Shown: piece after piece, positions 17,853-28,759 of the stretch
Numbering within the stretch: the stretch's first letter is position 1
Layout of the letters: each line of letters starts with the position of its first letter
Made by a program: the position numbers and the translations under genes
DNA from: Paracoccus sp. MA
GTDB lineage: Bacteria; Pseudomonadota; Alphaproteobacteria; Rhodobacterales; Rhodobacteraceae
Direction: 5' to 3'
Assembly: GCF_020990385.1 (NCBI RefSeq)
Contig: NZ_CP087597.1
Location: 1 to 64,000, forward strand
DNA: 64,000 bases
The notes under the pieces: generated by a model
Database searches by the model: none
Seen by the model: the letters and a program-made list of their open reading frames with translations, nothing else
What the model was told of the DNA's origin: nothing

Positions 17853-19393
17853 TCGCCCGCCCCGGCGCCGGCCAGCAGCTCGGGCGCCTGGGTGGTGGTA
17901 TAGACCATTTCGGGCGCATGTTCGCTGACCGGCCGGCTCAGGGTCTCAAGCGTCACATCGCGAAGCCCCAGCGTCGCGGATTCGGTCCAGAACCCCACGG
18001 CGCCGCACAGGAAGCTGTCATCGACCAGGCTCAGCACCACATGGCCGTCGATGGACAGTTCCAAGTAGGTGCCATGCGCGACCACCTCGATCCGCCACGG
18101 TCCATGCGCCGAGCTGCGGAAACGCGCCTCCTGCAGCGACTTGTAGCGGAATGCGTGTTCGAATTCCGGCGTGGGATTGGCGCCCCAGGCGCGCATCTGC
18201 GCGATGCCGTTCACGCAATCGAGCGACAGGTGATAGCCGTCGCCCTCGTCGCTGGCGCGCAGGATCAGGCCGGTCTTGCCCGGCCCCTTGAGGGTCATCT
18301 CGGCCCGCAGGCGGAATTCCTCGTGCTGGCCGGGCAGCAGGAAGGCCTCGAAACCGCTATGGCTGCCGATGGACAGGCTGTCGCCGCGGATCTCGGCCCA
18401 GGCGGTGGGATTGCCGCAGAGCAGCCGGCATTCGGCCGCGCTGTCGACGGCCAGCCGGTCGGTCACCAGCGCGTCGAAGCCGTGAAAGGATTTCAGCCGC
18501 AGCCGGCCGTCGGGCAGGGCGACGATCTCCTTGGGGGGCGGCAGCAGGCGCTTGATGAATTCATGGCCGTTGATCAGCAGCTCGGTCTTGCTGAAGAAGC
18601 TGAACAGCAGCAGCCGGTCGCCGGCCCGGCAGATGCGGCCGGCATAGTTGCCATGCGGCAGCAGCACGTCGTCGCTGAAATTCTCGTAGGGCCCCTCGAT
18701 GCCATCGGCATACCAGTAATGGATCTTGGTATCCTCGCGGATCGAGCCCATGAGGTAATAGCGGCCGTGGAAATGAAACAGGTTCGGCACCTCGATATCG
18801 TCGTAAAGCCCCGGCCGGTGCAGGGGCGGCCCGAATTCGAAGCGATCGGGCGCAACCTCGCGCGCCAGGCCGACGCAGCCGCGGCGGATCACCGGCCCGT
18901 CCTTGACCCGCGCCGCGGCCAGCAGCAGGCGGGTGCCGGTGCCGGGCTCGTGAAAGAAGAACGGGTCGCGGAAGCTGACCCAGTGGCGCCCCTCCTCGAC
19001 GCCGGATTCGTAATGCGGGCCGCCGATCTCCAGCGGATAGGCCGCCTCGCAGCGGGTCCAGGCATAAAGATCCGGGGACCGCGCCATGCCGACCCGCTGG
19101 ATGCGGCCGAATTCGGCACGGGTCAGGCCGGTATAGAACATCCGCCACTGGCCCGGCCGGTCCGGGTCGGGGGTGACATGCATGGTCCAGAGCATGTCGT
19201 CGTCCCATTCGCCGGGATCGCCGACAAAGAAGGCGTTCTTCACCCGCCGCCAGGACAGCCCGTCGGAGCTGACCGCATGGGCGATGAAATCATGGTTCGG
19301 CAGGACGAGGTGGAAGAGATGATAGATGCCCTCGTGAAACACCACGTCGACGTCGCCGATGTCCGAGCGCAGGAAGCCGTGCGAAGCATACAT
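17849..19393 (-). CDS. Glycoside hydrolase, five-bladed propeller (GH32/GH43-like)
   Basis: This 514-residue protein has an N-terminal beta-propeller (about 1-310) with FRDPFFFHEPG (RDP motif) and DIEVPNLFHF resembling the catalytic Asp/RDP/Glu of GH32-type fructosidases. A beta-sandwich like a concanavalin/DUF1080 fold occupies about 330-495. There is no signal peptide, so it is probably cytosolic. It is the first gene of the three-gene disaccharide unit, so it may hydrolyse the product or a fructoside. Start choice (MYASHGFLRSDIG) rests on where the propeller begins; in-frame ATGs at 19480 and 19540 exist and none has a good ribosome site. Confidence 0.7.
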   Translation of the reverse strand: MYASHGFLRSDIGDVDVVFHEGIYHLFHLVLPNHDFIAHAVSSDGLSWRRVKNAFFVGDPGEWDDDMLWTMHVTPDPDRPGQWRMFYTGLTRAEFGRIQRVGMARSPDLYAWTRCEAAYPLEIGGPHYESGVEEGRHWVSFRDPFFFHEPGTGTRLLLAAARVKDGPVIRRGCVGLAREVAPDRFEFGPPLHRPGLYDDIEVPNLFHFHGRYYLMGSIREDTKIHYWYADGIEGPYENFSDDVLLPHGNYAGRICRAGDRLLLFSFFSKTELLINGHEFIKRLLPPPKEIVALPDGRLRLKSFHGFDALVTDRLAVDSAAECRLLCGNPTAWAEIRGDSLSIGSHSGFEAFLLPGQHEEFRLRAEMTLKGPGKTGLILRASDEGDGYHLSLDCVNGIAQMRAWGANPTPEFEHAFRYKSLQEARFRSSAHGPWRIEVVAHGTYLELSIDGHVVLSLVDDSFLCGAVGFWTESATLGLRDVTLETLSRPVSEHAPEMVYTTTQAPELLAGAGAGE

Positions 19394-19730
19394 GCCCCGA
19401 ACTTGCCGATCCCGGGCGCAAAGGTAAACCCCGTTTTCTGCCCCGCCGTCGAAGGGGCCACGCGGATCCGCCGGCACCATCCCGCCGCAGGTCGGTCGCG
19501 CGGCATGGCGATGCCCGTCCGCGGCCGCTACGGCGGGCATGCAACCGCTGCGGGGCTATGGGCCGAAGGACCTGCTGCAATCGGGCGGCCGGCGGCGCGA
19601 GGCGGGCCGATCCGCGCCGATTGCGCTTGCCCCCTATCCTGCCCCGAGCCCGCGGCTTTCGGAGCGCGCCCGCCGCGCAACACCGATGCGCCGGTGTGCC
19701 GCGGGCGCAGCAAGGCCACCCGCCGCCAGG
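19394..19730. other. Intergenic region upstream of the disaccharide operon
   Basis: About 340 GC-rich bases lie between the glycosidase start and the opgG stop, both on the minus strand. I found no credible gene, terminator with a T-run or operator here. It should hold the promoter of the glycosidase-mfppA-mfpsA unit. Part may be coding if the glycosidase starts at 19480 or 19540. Confidence 0.5.
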
Positions 19731-21332
19731 TCAGGGCCTGCTGGCCAGCAGGGCCCGCAATTGCGCGGGAAACAGCTGCAGCAGCAGAGTCTCGGTGACC
19801 GCGTCCTCGGATCTCGCCACGAAGACCCGCAGGTCGATGGGGCTGTCGTCGCGGGGCATCAGCTCCTCGGGTCCGCCGAAGCCCAGGTCGAACATGGCGC
19901 GCCAGGTCGGGCGGCCGACGACGGGATAGACCGCGTCGTTGGACACCACCCCGCGCGAGGCGGTGATGTCGAGATGCGGCTTGTCGCCGGATTCCAGCGA
20001 AACCGGCGCGAAGTCGCAGACGATCTTCACCGTCTCCTGCGGGCGCGGCTGGCCGGGCACGCCGCCGGCGCCGATGCGGACCGCGACGAATTGCCCGGTG
20101 CTGCCGGCCAGCGGGCTGTCCTCCAGCCAGGACAGCCGGTAGTCCAGCCGGTATTCCTCGCCGGGGCCGGGCGGAACGGCAGGCTGCCAGAAGGCCACGA
20201 TATTGTCGTGGATCTCGTCATCGGTGCTCAGTTCGACCAGGGTGACCGCGCCGTCGCCCCAATCGCCCTTGGGCGCGACCCAGGCGCTGGCGCGCTTTTC
20301 GTAAAAGACGCCGTCATCCTGATATTCCTCGAAATTCCTTTCGCGCTGCATCAGGCCGAAGCCCTTGACCGAGGGCGCGCTGAAGGCGTTCGCCATGGTA
20401 TGCGGCGGATTGTTCAGCGGCCGCCAGATGCGCTCGCCCGTATGGGTCAGGATCTCAAGCCCGTCCGAGTCGTGGACCTCGGGCCGCCAGTCCGGCGCGA
20501 TATGCGGTGAGTTCTTGCCGAACCAATACATTGAGGTCAGCGGCGCGATGCCCAGCCGCTCGACGCCCTCGCGCATGAAGATATGGGCGGTCACGTCCTG
20601 CTCGATCCCCGCCCCGCGGCGCGAGACGATGCGATAGGCGCCGGTCGCGCGCGGGCTGTCCAGCAGCGCATAGGTGGTCATGCCGCTGTCGGTTTCCGGC
20701 TCCAGCCAGAAATGGGTGAAAAGCGGGAACTCCTCGGGCCCGTCGGGGATGGCGGTGTCGATCGCCAGGCCGCGGGCCGAGAGGCCGAACTGGCCGCTAT
20801 AGCCCGAGGTCCGCCAGTAGGAGGCGCCCAGGAACGCCATCCAGTCGAGCCCGGTTTCCGCATCCATGACGCTGAAGCCGGCGAAGCCGTCGGTCCGGGC
20901 CAGCCGACGCGCCGGATTGTCGGCGGGGATGTCGAAGAGATCCAGCGAGAAGGGGATCTCTGTCGCCATCCCGTCCTTGAGCGCATGGATGTGGACCGGC
21001 TGCTTGAAATAGCGGCCGGGAAAGAAGAACCGCACCTGCGACGAAGCCGGCTCGTCGCCCCAGAGCGCCCGGTCCTGGCGAAAGCGGATCTCGTTGTGGC
21101 GGTCGTAATCCACCTCTTCGAGGATCTCGGCCTCTTCGATCTCGGGCGGCCGATAGGCGGCCTCTGCCAACGCCCGGGCCCGCTCCGTCAGGCCCTCGAA
21201 GGAAAACGCCTCCGGCTCGGCATCGCCGGCGATGCTGTCCGCCGCACGCGCGATCCGGGGCAGCAGGAAGAAGGCGCCGCCCCCCAGAGCGGCCTGCAGC
21301 ACGGTGCGACGGAGAAGTTTTTGCGAATACAT
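19731..21332 (-). CDS. opgG: Periplasmic glucan biosynthesis protein OpgG/OpgD
   Basis: OpgG and OpgD act in the periplasm to shape osmoregulated periplasmic glucans. The 533-residue protein begins with a Tat-like leader, LLRRTVLQAALGGGAFFLLP, ending IARA. The MdoG domain follows, with FPGRYFKQPVHIH, SGYSGQFGLSARGLAIDTA, GRIWRPLNNPP-type and GDWGDGAVTLVEL segments typical of the family, and a C-terminal immunoglobulin-like domain. A Tat leader is more like OpgD than Sec-exported OpgG. No opgH glucosyltransferase gene lies in the window. Confidence 0.88.
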   Translation of the reverse strand: MYSQKLLRRTVLQAALGGGAFFLLPRIARAADSIAGDAEPEAFSFEGLTERARALAEAAYRPPEIEEAEILEEVDYDRHNEIRFRQDRALWGDEPASSQVRFFFPGRYFKQPVHIHALKDGMATEIPFSLDLFDIPADNPARRLARTDGFAGFSVMDAETGLDWMAFLGASYWRTSGYSGQFGLSARGLAIDTAIPDGPEEFPLFTHFWLEPETDSGMTTYALLDSPRATGAYRIVSRRGAGIEQDVTAHIFMREGVERLGIAPLTSMYWFGKNSPHIAPDWRPEVHDSDGLEILTHTGERIWRPLNNPPHTMANAFSAPSVKGFGLMQRERNFEEYQDDGVFYEKRASAWVAPKGDWGDGAVTLVELSTDDEIHDNIVAFWQPAVPPGPGEEYRLDYRLSWLEDSPLAGSTGQFVAVRIGAGGVPGQPRPQETVKIVCDFAPVSLESGDKPHLDITASRGVVSNDAVYPVVGRPTWRAMFDLGFGGPEELMPRDDSPIDLRVFVARSEDAVTETLLLQLFPAQLRALLASRP

Positions 21333-21502
21333 GTTGCCCCAAGGATAGGTGATTCAGTCGCTTGCCATCGAGGCCCAGCCGGGGCGGTATTTCAAGGCAT
21401 CGATCCCGCATTGGCCGAGTCTTGCCGATCGCCGCCGCAGACAAGGGCCGGTCGCGGCCGGCGGGCCGCGATCCAGGCCCCATCCGCCAGCAGGGCAGGC
21501 CC

Positions 21503-22051
21503 TCACCCGCCGCCGGGCGGCCACATGCGCTGCCAGACCCCGTCGCGGCGCACCAGCGCATGATGCAGGGCGGCAGAGACATGCAGCGCCAGCAGCGCGA
21601 TCAGCAGCAGGGCGGCGATGAAATGCAGCCCCTGCGCGGCGGCGGCCAGGGACTCGGATTTCGGCAGCCAGGGCCCGGCGCCCATCGCGTCGAGCAGCTC
21701 GATGGGAAAGCCGCCCGCCCGCACCCGCACGAAGCCGCTCAGCGGCATGACCAACAGCAGGACATACAGCGCCACATGCGAGGCCGCGGCCGCCCGCCGC
21801 TGCCAGCCGGGAACCGAGGCCGGCAGCGGCGGCGGCGGATGCAGGCGGCGATAGACGATCCGCGCCAGGATCACCGGGATCAGCAGCGTGCCGGTATTCT
21901 TGTGAAAGATGAACAGCGCATCCTGCAAGCCGCGGTCCAGCCCCTCGCGCGTCATGGTCAGCCCCGCCGGGATCATCAGCAGCACGGCAAGCGCGACGAT
22001 CCAGTGAAACAGGCGGGCGGGCGTTCGGTAACCGGATGCGGGCTCGGTCAT
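21503..22051 (-). CDS. Cytochrome b561-family membrane protein
   Basis: This is a 182-residue, four-helix di-heme b-type cytochrome. Histidines placed in successive helices, RLFHWIVAL, IFHKNTG, SHVALYVLL and LHFIAALLL, are the likely heme ligands. ALHVSAALHHALVRRDGVWQRM closes the protein, a typical ending. These proteins pass electrons from quinol in the inner membrane. AAAGGAG precedes the MTEPASG start. It lies upstream of opgG on the same strand, with 170 bases between, and is divergent from the following operon. Confidence 0.85.
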   Translation of the reverse strand: MTEPASGYRTPARLFHWIVALAVLLMIPAGLTMTREGLDRGLQDALFIFHKNTGTLLIPVILARIVYRRLHPPPPLPASVPGWQRRAAAASHVALYVLLLVMPLSGFVRVRAGGFPIELLDAMGAGPWLPKSESLAAAAQGLHFIAALLLIALLALHVSAALHHALVRRDGVWQRMWPPGGG

Positions 22052-22144
22052 CGGCTGGCTCCTTTGCGCCATCCTAGCGCAAACGCCGCCGGGCGCAAAG
22101 CCGTGGCATCTTGACGGAACCCACGCTTGGCGTAGCATTTTCCC

Positions 22145-22882
22145 ATGTCAGACCCCGATCACGGCCCGCTTGCGCCGCCGCCTCGTCCGGCGGCCGGGAT
22201 ACCGGCGCAGGTTGCCGCCAGCGCCGCCATGGGCGTTTTCGCCATGCAGGCGCTGCGGCTTGGCGGCATCGGCGGCACGGCCGGGGGCTGGCTCGCCGCC
22301 AGCGCGCTTTATCTGGGCTGCTGCGCCGTGGTGCTGGCGCAGATGCGGCATAGCTATCCGCATGACCGGATCGGCGGCTGCAATGCGGTGACGCTGCTGC
22401 GGGCCGCGATCACCTGCGCGCTGCTGGCGCCGCTTGCGAACGGCGCCGCGGCGGGATGGGCGGTCGCCATCGTCGGGGGCATCGCGCTGGCGCTCGACGG
22501 GCTGGACGGCTGGCTGGCACGGCGCGCGGGCCTCGTCTCGGGCTTCGGAGCCCGCTTCGACATGGAGGTCGATGCCGCTTTCGCCCTGACCCTGGCGCTG
22601 CATGCCTGGCTGGGCACGACGCTGGGGCCCGGGGTGCTGCTGCTTGGGGTGCTGCGCTATGGCTTCGTCGCCGCCGGCCTCGTCCTGCCCTGGCTGCGGG
22701 CCGAACTGCCGCAGCGGCTGCGGCGCAAGGCGATCTGCGTGCTGCAGCTCGGCACGCTGGTCCTGCTGCAAACGCCGCTGCCCAGCCATGCGCAGGCCGG
22801 GTTCCTGGCATGGCTCGCCACGGCGGCGCTGGCGCTGTCCTTCGCGCTCGACATCCGCTGGCTGTGGCGGCATCGGCGATGA
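22145..22882 (+). CDS. CDP-alcohol phosphatidyltransferase family enzyme
   Basis: This 245-residue polytopic enzyme transfers a phosphoalcohol from a CDP-activated donor. It carries the full catalytic motif with all aspartates, DGLDGWLARR then GARFDMEVD (residues 118-143), so it should be active. It is longer at the N-terminus than typical PgsA. Its stop overlaps the next ATG (ATGA). It opens a six-gene overlapping operon with a membrane sulfatase-like protein, an ABC importer and a glycosyltransferase, so its product is probably an unusual phospholipid or phosphoalcohol. Donor and acceptor are unknown. Confidence 0.82.
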   Translation: MSDPDHGPLAPPPRPAAGIPAQVAASAAMGVFAMQALRLGGIGGTAGGWLAASALYLGCCAVVLAQMRHSYPHDRIGGCNAVTLLRAAITCALLAPLANGAAAGWAVAIVGGIALALDGLDGWLARRAGLVSGFGARFDMEVDAAFALTLALHAWLGTTLGPGVLLLGVLRYGFVAAGLVLPWLRAELPQRLRRKAICVLQLGTLVLLQTPLPSHAQAGFLAWLATAALALSFALDIRWLWRHRR

Positions 22883-24390
22883 CGATGCGCCGCGCGCTGC
22901 CGCTGCTGATCGCGGCGCTGGCGATCCAGCTGGCGCTGACCCTGCCCGGGGCCGCGATGCGCCCGACGCCGGAACTGCCGCTGCTGCTGCTTGCGCTGGT
23001 CCTCGGCGGCGGCATGGCGCGCCTGCCGGTTGCGGCGGCGCTTACGCTGCTGGCGGTGCAGAAGCTGGCCGATCTGGGCATGGTCGCGGCGCTCGGGCGG
23101 CCCTTCAACATCGCGGCCGATCTGCCGCTGCTGGATGCAGCGGTGCGGCTGCTTGCCGGCAGCTTTGGCGGGCTCGCGGGACTTGGCGCCGTGCTCGCCG
23201 CCGCCCTTGCCGCGGCCGTCGGGCTGGCGCTGCTGCCGGCCATGACGCCCAGGCTTGAGAATCTCCGCTATGCCAGCCAGCGCGCCGGGCTGGCCACCGC
23301 AACCGTCGCCGCGCTGCGCGACTTCCGGGCGGCCGCGGCACAGGACCCGATGGCCGAGCGGCCGGGCCTGCTGGGCGCCATCGACCGCGACGTGCTGGTG
23401 ATCTTCGTGGAAAGCTACGGCCGGGCGAGCTTCGCGACGCCCCTCTATGCCGAAACCCACCGTGCCACCCTGCGCCGGGCCGAGGCCGATCTGGCGCGGG
23501 CCGGCCTTGCCATACGCTCGGGATACCTGGTCTCGCCGACGCAGGGCGGGCAAAGCTGGCTGGCGCATGCGACATTCGCCTCGGGGCTCTGGATCGGCGA
23601 TCAGGCGCTTTATCAGGCCATGCTGGCCAGCGGGCGGCAGGGGCTGTTCCACCACGCGCGGCGCGCCGGTTTCCGCACCGCCGCCGTCATGCCGGCCATC
23701 ACCCGCCCCTGGCCCGAGGCGGCGCAGATGGGTTTCGACCGCATCCTGGCCGCGCCGGATCTGGGCTATCGCGGCCCGCCCTTCAACTGGGTCACCATGC
23801 CCGACCAGTTCACCCTGGCCGCCGCCGACCGGCTGCTGCGCGGGCAGGACGGCGCGCCGCTTTTCGCACAGGTGGCGCTGATTTCCTCGCACGCGCCCTG
23901 GGTGCCGGTGCCGCGGCTGATCGGCTGGGACGAGGTCGGGGACGGCTCGGCCTTCGCCGCCATGGCCGCCGCCGGGGAAAGCCCGCAAGAGGTCTGGCGC
24001 GACCGCGACAACATCCGCCGGCATTACCGCGACGCGATCGACTATGCGTTGCAGACCGTCATGGCCTATGCGCTGCGCCATGCGGACAAGCCGCCGCTGA
24101 TCCTGGTGCTGGGCGATCACCAGGCCGCGCAAGGGATCGCGCCGGATGGCGGGCGCGACGTGCCCATGCATGTGATCGGTCCCGCGGCGCTGGTCGAACG
24201 CAGCGCCGCATGGGGCTTTGCCCCCGGCCTGATCCCGCCGCCGGACAGCGCCGCGATACCGATGGACCGGATGCGCGACCTGATCCTGCAGGGCTTTGCC
24301 GCGCCGGGAATCGCGCCGATGGAACGCCCGGCCGCGCAGGGCCGTTCCTCCCCCAGTCCCGCCACGACCCGAACGGAGGTGCCCTCATGA
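22879..24390 (+). CDS. Membrane-anchored sulfatase-like hydrolase (alkaline phosphatase superfamily)
   Basis: This 503-residue protein has about three or four N-terminal membrane helices (1-125) and a large domain of the alkaline-phosphatase/LTA-synthase type. VLVIFVESYGRASF starts the domain. The nucleophile region is PTQGGQSWLAHATFASG, and the metal-ligand region LILVLGDHQAAQ matches the usual GDHG-type motif. Such proteins transfer or hydrolyse phosphoalcohol groups at the membrane. It overlaps both neighbours by ATGA and so is firmly part of the operon. Whether it is a phosphatase, phosphotransferase or sulfatase is open. Confidence 0.75.
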   Translation: MTMRRALPLLIAALAIQLALTLPGAAMRPTPELPLLLLALVLGGGMARLPVAAALTLLAVQKLADLGMVAALGRPFNIAADLPLLDAAVRLLAGSFGGLAGLGAVLAAALAAAVGLALLPAMTPRLENLRYASQRAGLATATVAALRDFRAAAAQDPMAERPGLLGAIDRDVLVIFVESYGRASFATPLYAETHRATLRRAEADLARAGLAIRSGYLVSPTQGGQSWLAHATFASGLWIGDQALYQAMLASGRQGLFHHARRAGFRTAAVMPAITRPWPEAAQMGFDRILAAPDLGYRGPPFNWVTMPDQFTLAAADRLLRGQDGAPLFAQVALISSHAPWVPVPRLIGWDEVGDGSAFAAMAAAGESPQEVWRDRDNIRRHYRDAIDYALQTVMAYALRHADKPPLILVLGDHQAAQGIAPDGGRDVPMHVIGPAALVERSAAWGFAPGLIPPPDSAAIPMDRMRDLILQGFAAPGIAPMERPAAQGRSSPSPATTRTEVPS

Positions 24391-25371
24391 CCCATTCCCC
24401 GCTGACACGGCGCCGGCTTCTGCAGACGGGGGCGGCGGGGCTGGCGCTCGGCCTCTCGGGCCTGCCGCGCCCGGCGCGGGCGCAGGAAGCCGTGGCGCTG
24501 CAGCTGTCCTGGCTGCATTCGGTGCAGTTCGCCGGCAGCTATATCGCGCTGCAGAACGGCTGGTGGCGCGAGGCGGGGCTGGAGGTCTCGCTGCTGCAGG
24601 GCGGCCCGAACGCCCCGGTCGAGCCGCCGGTGGTGGCGGGCACGGCGCTGGTGGGCATCTCTGCCGCCGATTACGCCGCGGCGGCGGTGGCGCAGGGGGC
24701 GCCGTTCCGCATCATCGGCGTCGCCATGCAGAAGAACCCCTTCGCCATCGCCTCGCTGCCGGACAATCCCGTGGAAACCCCCGCTGACCTGCCGGGGAAA
24801 AGCATCGGCATGGCCATCGCCAACACGCCGGTGCTTCAGGCGCTGTGCAAGCTGAACGATGTCGATTTCGACGCCATCCGCATCGTGCCCACGCAATATT
24901 CCGCCCAGCCGCTGGTCGCGGGCGAGGTGGATTGCCTGCTCTGCTGGGAAACCGACCTGCCGGTCGCCATGGCGATCCAGGGCGTCGAGGCCCGCACCAT
25001 GCTGATGGCCGATCACGGCTATGCCCTGCATTCCCAGACCTATATCGTCACCGAGGACAGCCTTGCCAACCGCCGCGAGGCGCTGGTGGCCCTGATGGCC
25101 GGCGAGGCGCGGGGTTGGGAAGCCTGCCGCGCCGACAGCGATGCGGCCGCCGATCTGACCGTCGCCCTGTTCCCCGATGCCGGGCTGGACCTGCCCACGC
25201 AAAAGCTGCAGGCGCGCCGGCAATTGCCGCTGATGTTCTCGGACCTGACCGAGCGGCACGGGTTCGGCTGGTGGAGCGACGAGGCGGTCGAGGCCAATAT
25301 CCGCACCCTCTCGCTGCTGGGGCGCGAGGTGACGCCCACGCTCTGGGACCGCTCGATCCTGGAGGCGGTCC

Positions 25372-25382
<11 letters not shown>
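24387..25382 (+). CDS. ABC transporter substrate-binding protein (NMT1/SsuA-like)
   Basis: This 331-residue periplasmic binding protein has a Tat-type leader, LTRRRLLQTGAAGLALGLSG, ending ARAQ. The type II fold opens VALQLSWLHSVQFAGSYIA, with GLEVSLLQGGPNA and AIASLPDNPVETPADLPGKS characteristic of the NMT1/ThiY-TauA group that binds thiamine precursors, sulfonates or related small molecules. GGAGG precedes the ATG, which overlaps the sulfatase stop. With the next two genes it forms a complete importer. The ligand cannot be inferred. Confidence 0.85.
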
Positions 25383-26138
<756 letters not shown>

Positions 26139-26142
<4 letters not shown>

Positions 26143-27683
26143 GCATGCGGAACGCGCTGGCCGGGCTGGTGCTGCTGCTTGCCCTGTGGCAGGCCGCGGC
26201 CCTGGCCCTGTCGGGCCGCTACCTGATCGCAGGCCCGGCCGAGGTCGCGCAATGGACCGCCGCCCATGCCGGCCTGCTGTCGCGGGCGCTGGCCGTCACC
26301 GGGGCCAATGCGGCGGCGGGCTTTCTGCTGGGCAACCTGGCCGCCGTGGCGCTGGCCGGCCTGGCGCTGCTCTGGCCCAAGCTGACCGGGCTGGTCTCGG
26401 GCCTGGCGCTGGTGGTCTTCTGCCTGCCGCTGGTCGCGACCGGACCGATCCTGCGGGTGATGATGGGACCGGGCGAGGGGCCACAGATCGCCCTGGCGGC
26501 GCTGGCGGTCTATTACACCACGCTGATCCCGCTGCTGGCCGGCCTGCGCGCCGTGCCCGCCGCCTGGCTGGACCTGATCCGCGTCTATGGCCGCGGCCGC
26601 ATGGCCGAACTGCGCCATGTCCGGCTGCGCGCCGCCCTGCCCTATCTGGTCGCCGGGCTGCAGATCTCGGCCCCCGCCGCCTTCCTCGGGGCGCTGGTGG
26701 GCGAGTTCACCGGGGCCGAGCGCGGCATGGGCGTGCTGACCATCCGCTTCACCCGCGCGCTGGACGTCCCCGCGCTCTGGAGCATCGCGGCGCTCTCCGC
26801 CGCCGTCGCGGTCGCGGCCTATGCGCTGATCGGCGCCCTGGCCCGCCGCTTCCTGGACGAACCGCCGCCCGTGCTGCTGGCCCCGCCGGGCGCCGCGCCC
26901 GGCGCGCGCCGCGCGGCGCTGGCCTCGACGCTCGCCGTGGTCGCGGCGGTGCTTGCCGCGTGGTGGGCGGGTCTGCGGCTGGCCGGGCTCAGCCCGTTCT
27001 TCGCCAAGCGGCCGGGCGACGTGCTGGCGGCGCTGGCCTGGGCGCCGGATGCCGCCCAGACCCGGCAGGCCCTTGCGCAGGCGCTGGCGCAGACCGGGGC
27101 GCATGTGCTGCCCGGCTATGCGGCTGGGCTGGCGGCGGGCGCGGGACTCGCCATCCTGCTGGCGCTGCTGCCGGCGCTTTCGGCGCTGGTCACGCCGGTT
27201 GCCATCGCGCTGCGCGCCATCCCGATCGTGACCACGGCGCCGCTGATCGTGCTGCTGGTCGGGCGCGGCGCGGCGGGGGTGGTGGTGCTGGTCGCGGTCA
27301 TGGTGTTCTTCCCGACCTTCGTCGCCTGCCAGCACGGGCTGCGGCAGGCGCCCGGTCAGATCCTCGACGTGTTCCGCAGCTATGCCGCCGGCCGCTGGCG
27401 GCAGATGATCCATGTCCGCATCCCGGCCATGCTGCCCGCGCTTTTCGCCTCGGCCCGGATGAGCGTGCCGGCGGCGGTGCTGGCGGTCACCGTGGTCGAA
27501 TGGCTGGCGACCGGCGGCGGCATCGGCGGGCTGATGGCGCTGTCGGCCTCGGTCTCGGATTACGACATGCTCTGGTCCGCGGTGGTGCTGGTGACGGCGC
27601 TGTCCTGGCTGGGCCATGCCGGTGTCGGCGCGGCCGAGCGCCGGGTGCTGGCCCGCTACGCCCCCGAACAGGTGCGCCCATGA
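26139..27683 (+). CDS. Fused double ABC permease
   Basis: This 514-residue protein contains two complete permease domains in tandem. The first EAA coupling loop is GRGRMAELRHVRLRAALPYL (about residues 150-170) and the second FRSYAAGRWRQMIHVRIPAM (about 413-432). Each domain has about five or six hydrophobic helices, joined near residue 245. SsuC/TauC-type permeases normally act as homodimers of about 260 residues, so this single-chain pair is unusual and would allow the halves to differ. It overlaps both neighbours by ATGA. Confidence 0.87.
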
Positions 27684-28729
27684 CCCGACCCTGCGACGCC
27701 GCCTTCGCCATCCCCGGCGACATCGCCACGCTGACCGGCGGCTATATCTATGAACGCCGCCTGCTGGAGGGGCTGCGCGCCCTGGGCCACGACATGCGTC
27801 ACCTGCAGCTGCCCGCCAGCTTCCCCGACCCGACACCGGCCGAGATGGCGGCGGCCGTGGCGGCGCTGGCGGCCGAGGACCGGCCGCTGATCATCGACGG
27901 GCTGGTCTTCGGCGCCGTCGACACGGCCGGTCTCGCCCGGGTCCGCGCGCCCGTCGTGGCGATGATCCACCACCCGCTGGCGATGGAGACCGGCCTGGAC
28001 CCGGCGCGCCGCGCGCATCTCTACCGGACCGAGCGCGACAACCTGCAACTGGCGCGGCATGTGCTGGTCCCCAGCCGCCATGCCCGGGCCATGCTGACCG
28101 ACCGCTACGGCGTGCCCGCCGAGCGCATCACCATCGCCCGGCCGGGGGTCGAGCCGGCGCGGCTTGCCCCGTCGCCGGCCAACCCGCCGCTGATCCTGTC
28201 GGTCGGCATCCTGCATCCGCGCAAGGGCCATGACCTCCTGCTGACCGCGCTGGCGCAGCTGGCCGATCTGGACTGGCAGGCGGTGATCGTCGGCAATCCC
28301 TGGGACCGCGCCCATGCCGCCGCGCTGGCCCTGCAATTGGCCGAAAGCCCGGTCGCGGATCGGGTGACGCTGGCGGGGCGGGTCGATGCCGGGCGGCTGG
28401 AGCGGCTTTACGCGCGCGCGTCGATCTTCGCGCTCGCGACGCGATACGAGGGCCACGGCCTGGTCTTCGACGAGGCCCTGGCGCATGGCCTGCCGATCGT
28501 CAGCTGCGCGACGGGCGCCGTCCCCGACACCGTGCCCGCCGCCGCGGGGCTGCTGGTGCCGCCCGACGATCCGCCGGCCTTCGCCGCCGCGCTGCGCCGC
28601 CTGCTGGGCGACGAACCGCTGCGGGCGCGGATGGGCGATGCGGCGGCCCGGGCCGGCGCCGCCCTGCCGGGCTGGCAGGAGACCGCGGCCGTCGCCAGCC
28701 GCGTCCTGCAGCGCCTGCGCCTGCCGTGA
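27680..28729 (+). CDS. GT4-family glycosyltransferase
   Basis: This 349-residue cytosolic glycosyltransferase has the GT-B fold of family 4. LTGGYIYERRLLEGLRALGH is the acceptor-domain start, VLVPSRHARAML and ILSVGILHPRKGHD precede the donor domain, and EGHGLVFDEALAHGLPIV holds the E-x7-E motif. No membrane helix. It ends the six-gene operon and converges on the SleB-like gene with 30 bases between stops. It may glycosylate the lipid or alcohol made by the first gene; acceptor and donor are unknown. Confidence 0.82.
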   Translation: MTRPCDAAFAIPGDIATLTGGYIYERRLLEGLRALGHDMRHLQLPASFPDPTPAEMAAAVAALAAEDRPLIIDGLVFGAVDTAGLARVRAPVVAMIHHPLAMETGLDPARRAHLYRTERDNLQLARHVLVPSRHARAMLTDRYGVPAERITIARPGVEPARLAPSPANPPLILSVGILHPRKGHDLLLTALAQLADLDWQAVIVGNPWDRAHAAALALQLAESPVADRVTLAGRVDAGRLERLYARASIFALATRYEGHGLVFDEALAHGLPIVSCATGAVPDTVPAAAGLLVPPDDPPAFAAALRRLLGDEPLRARMGDAAARAGAALPGWQETAAVASRVLQRLRLP

Positions 28730-28759
28730 TCCCTTCGGGTGCCGATGCGCCGGACGGGG

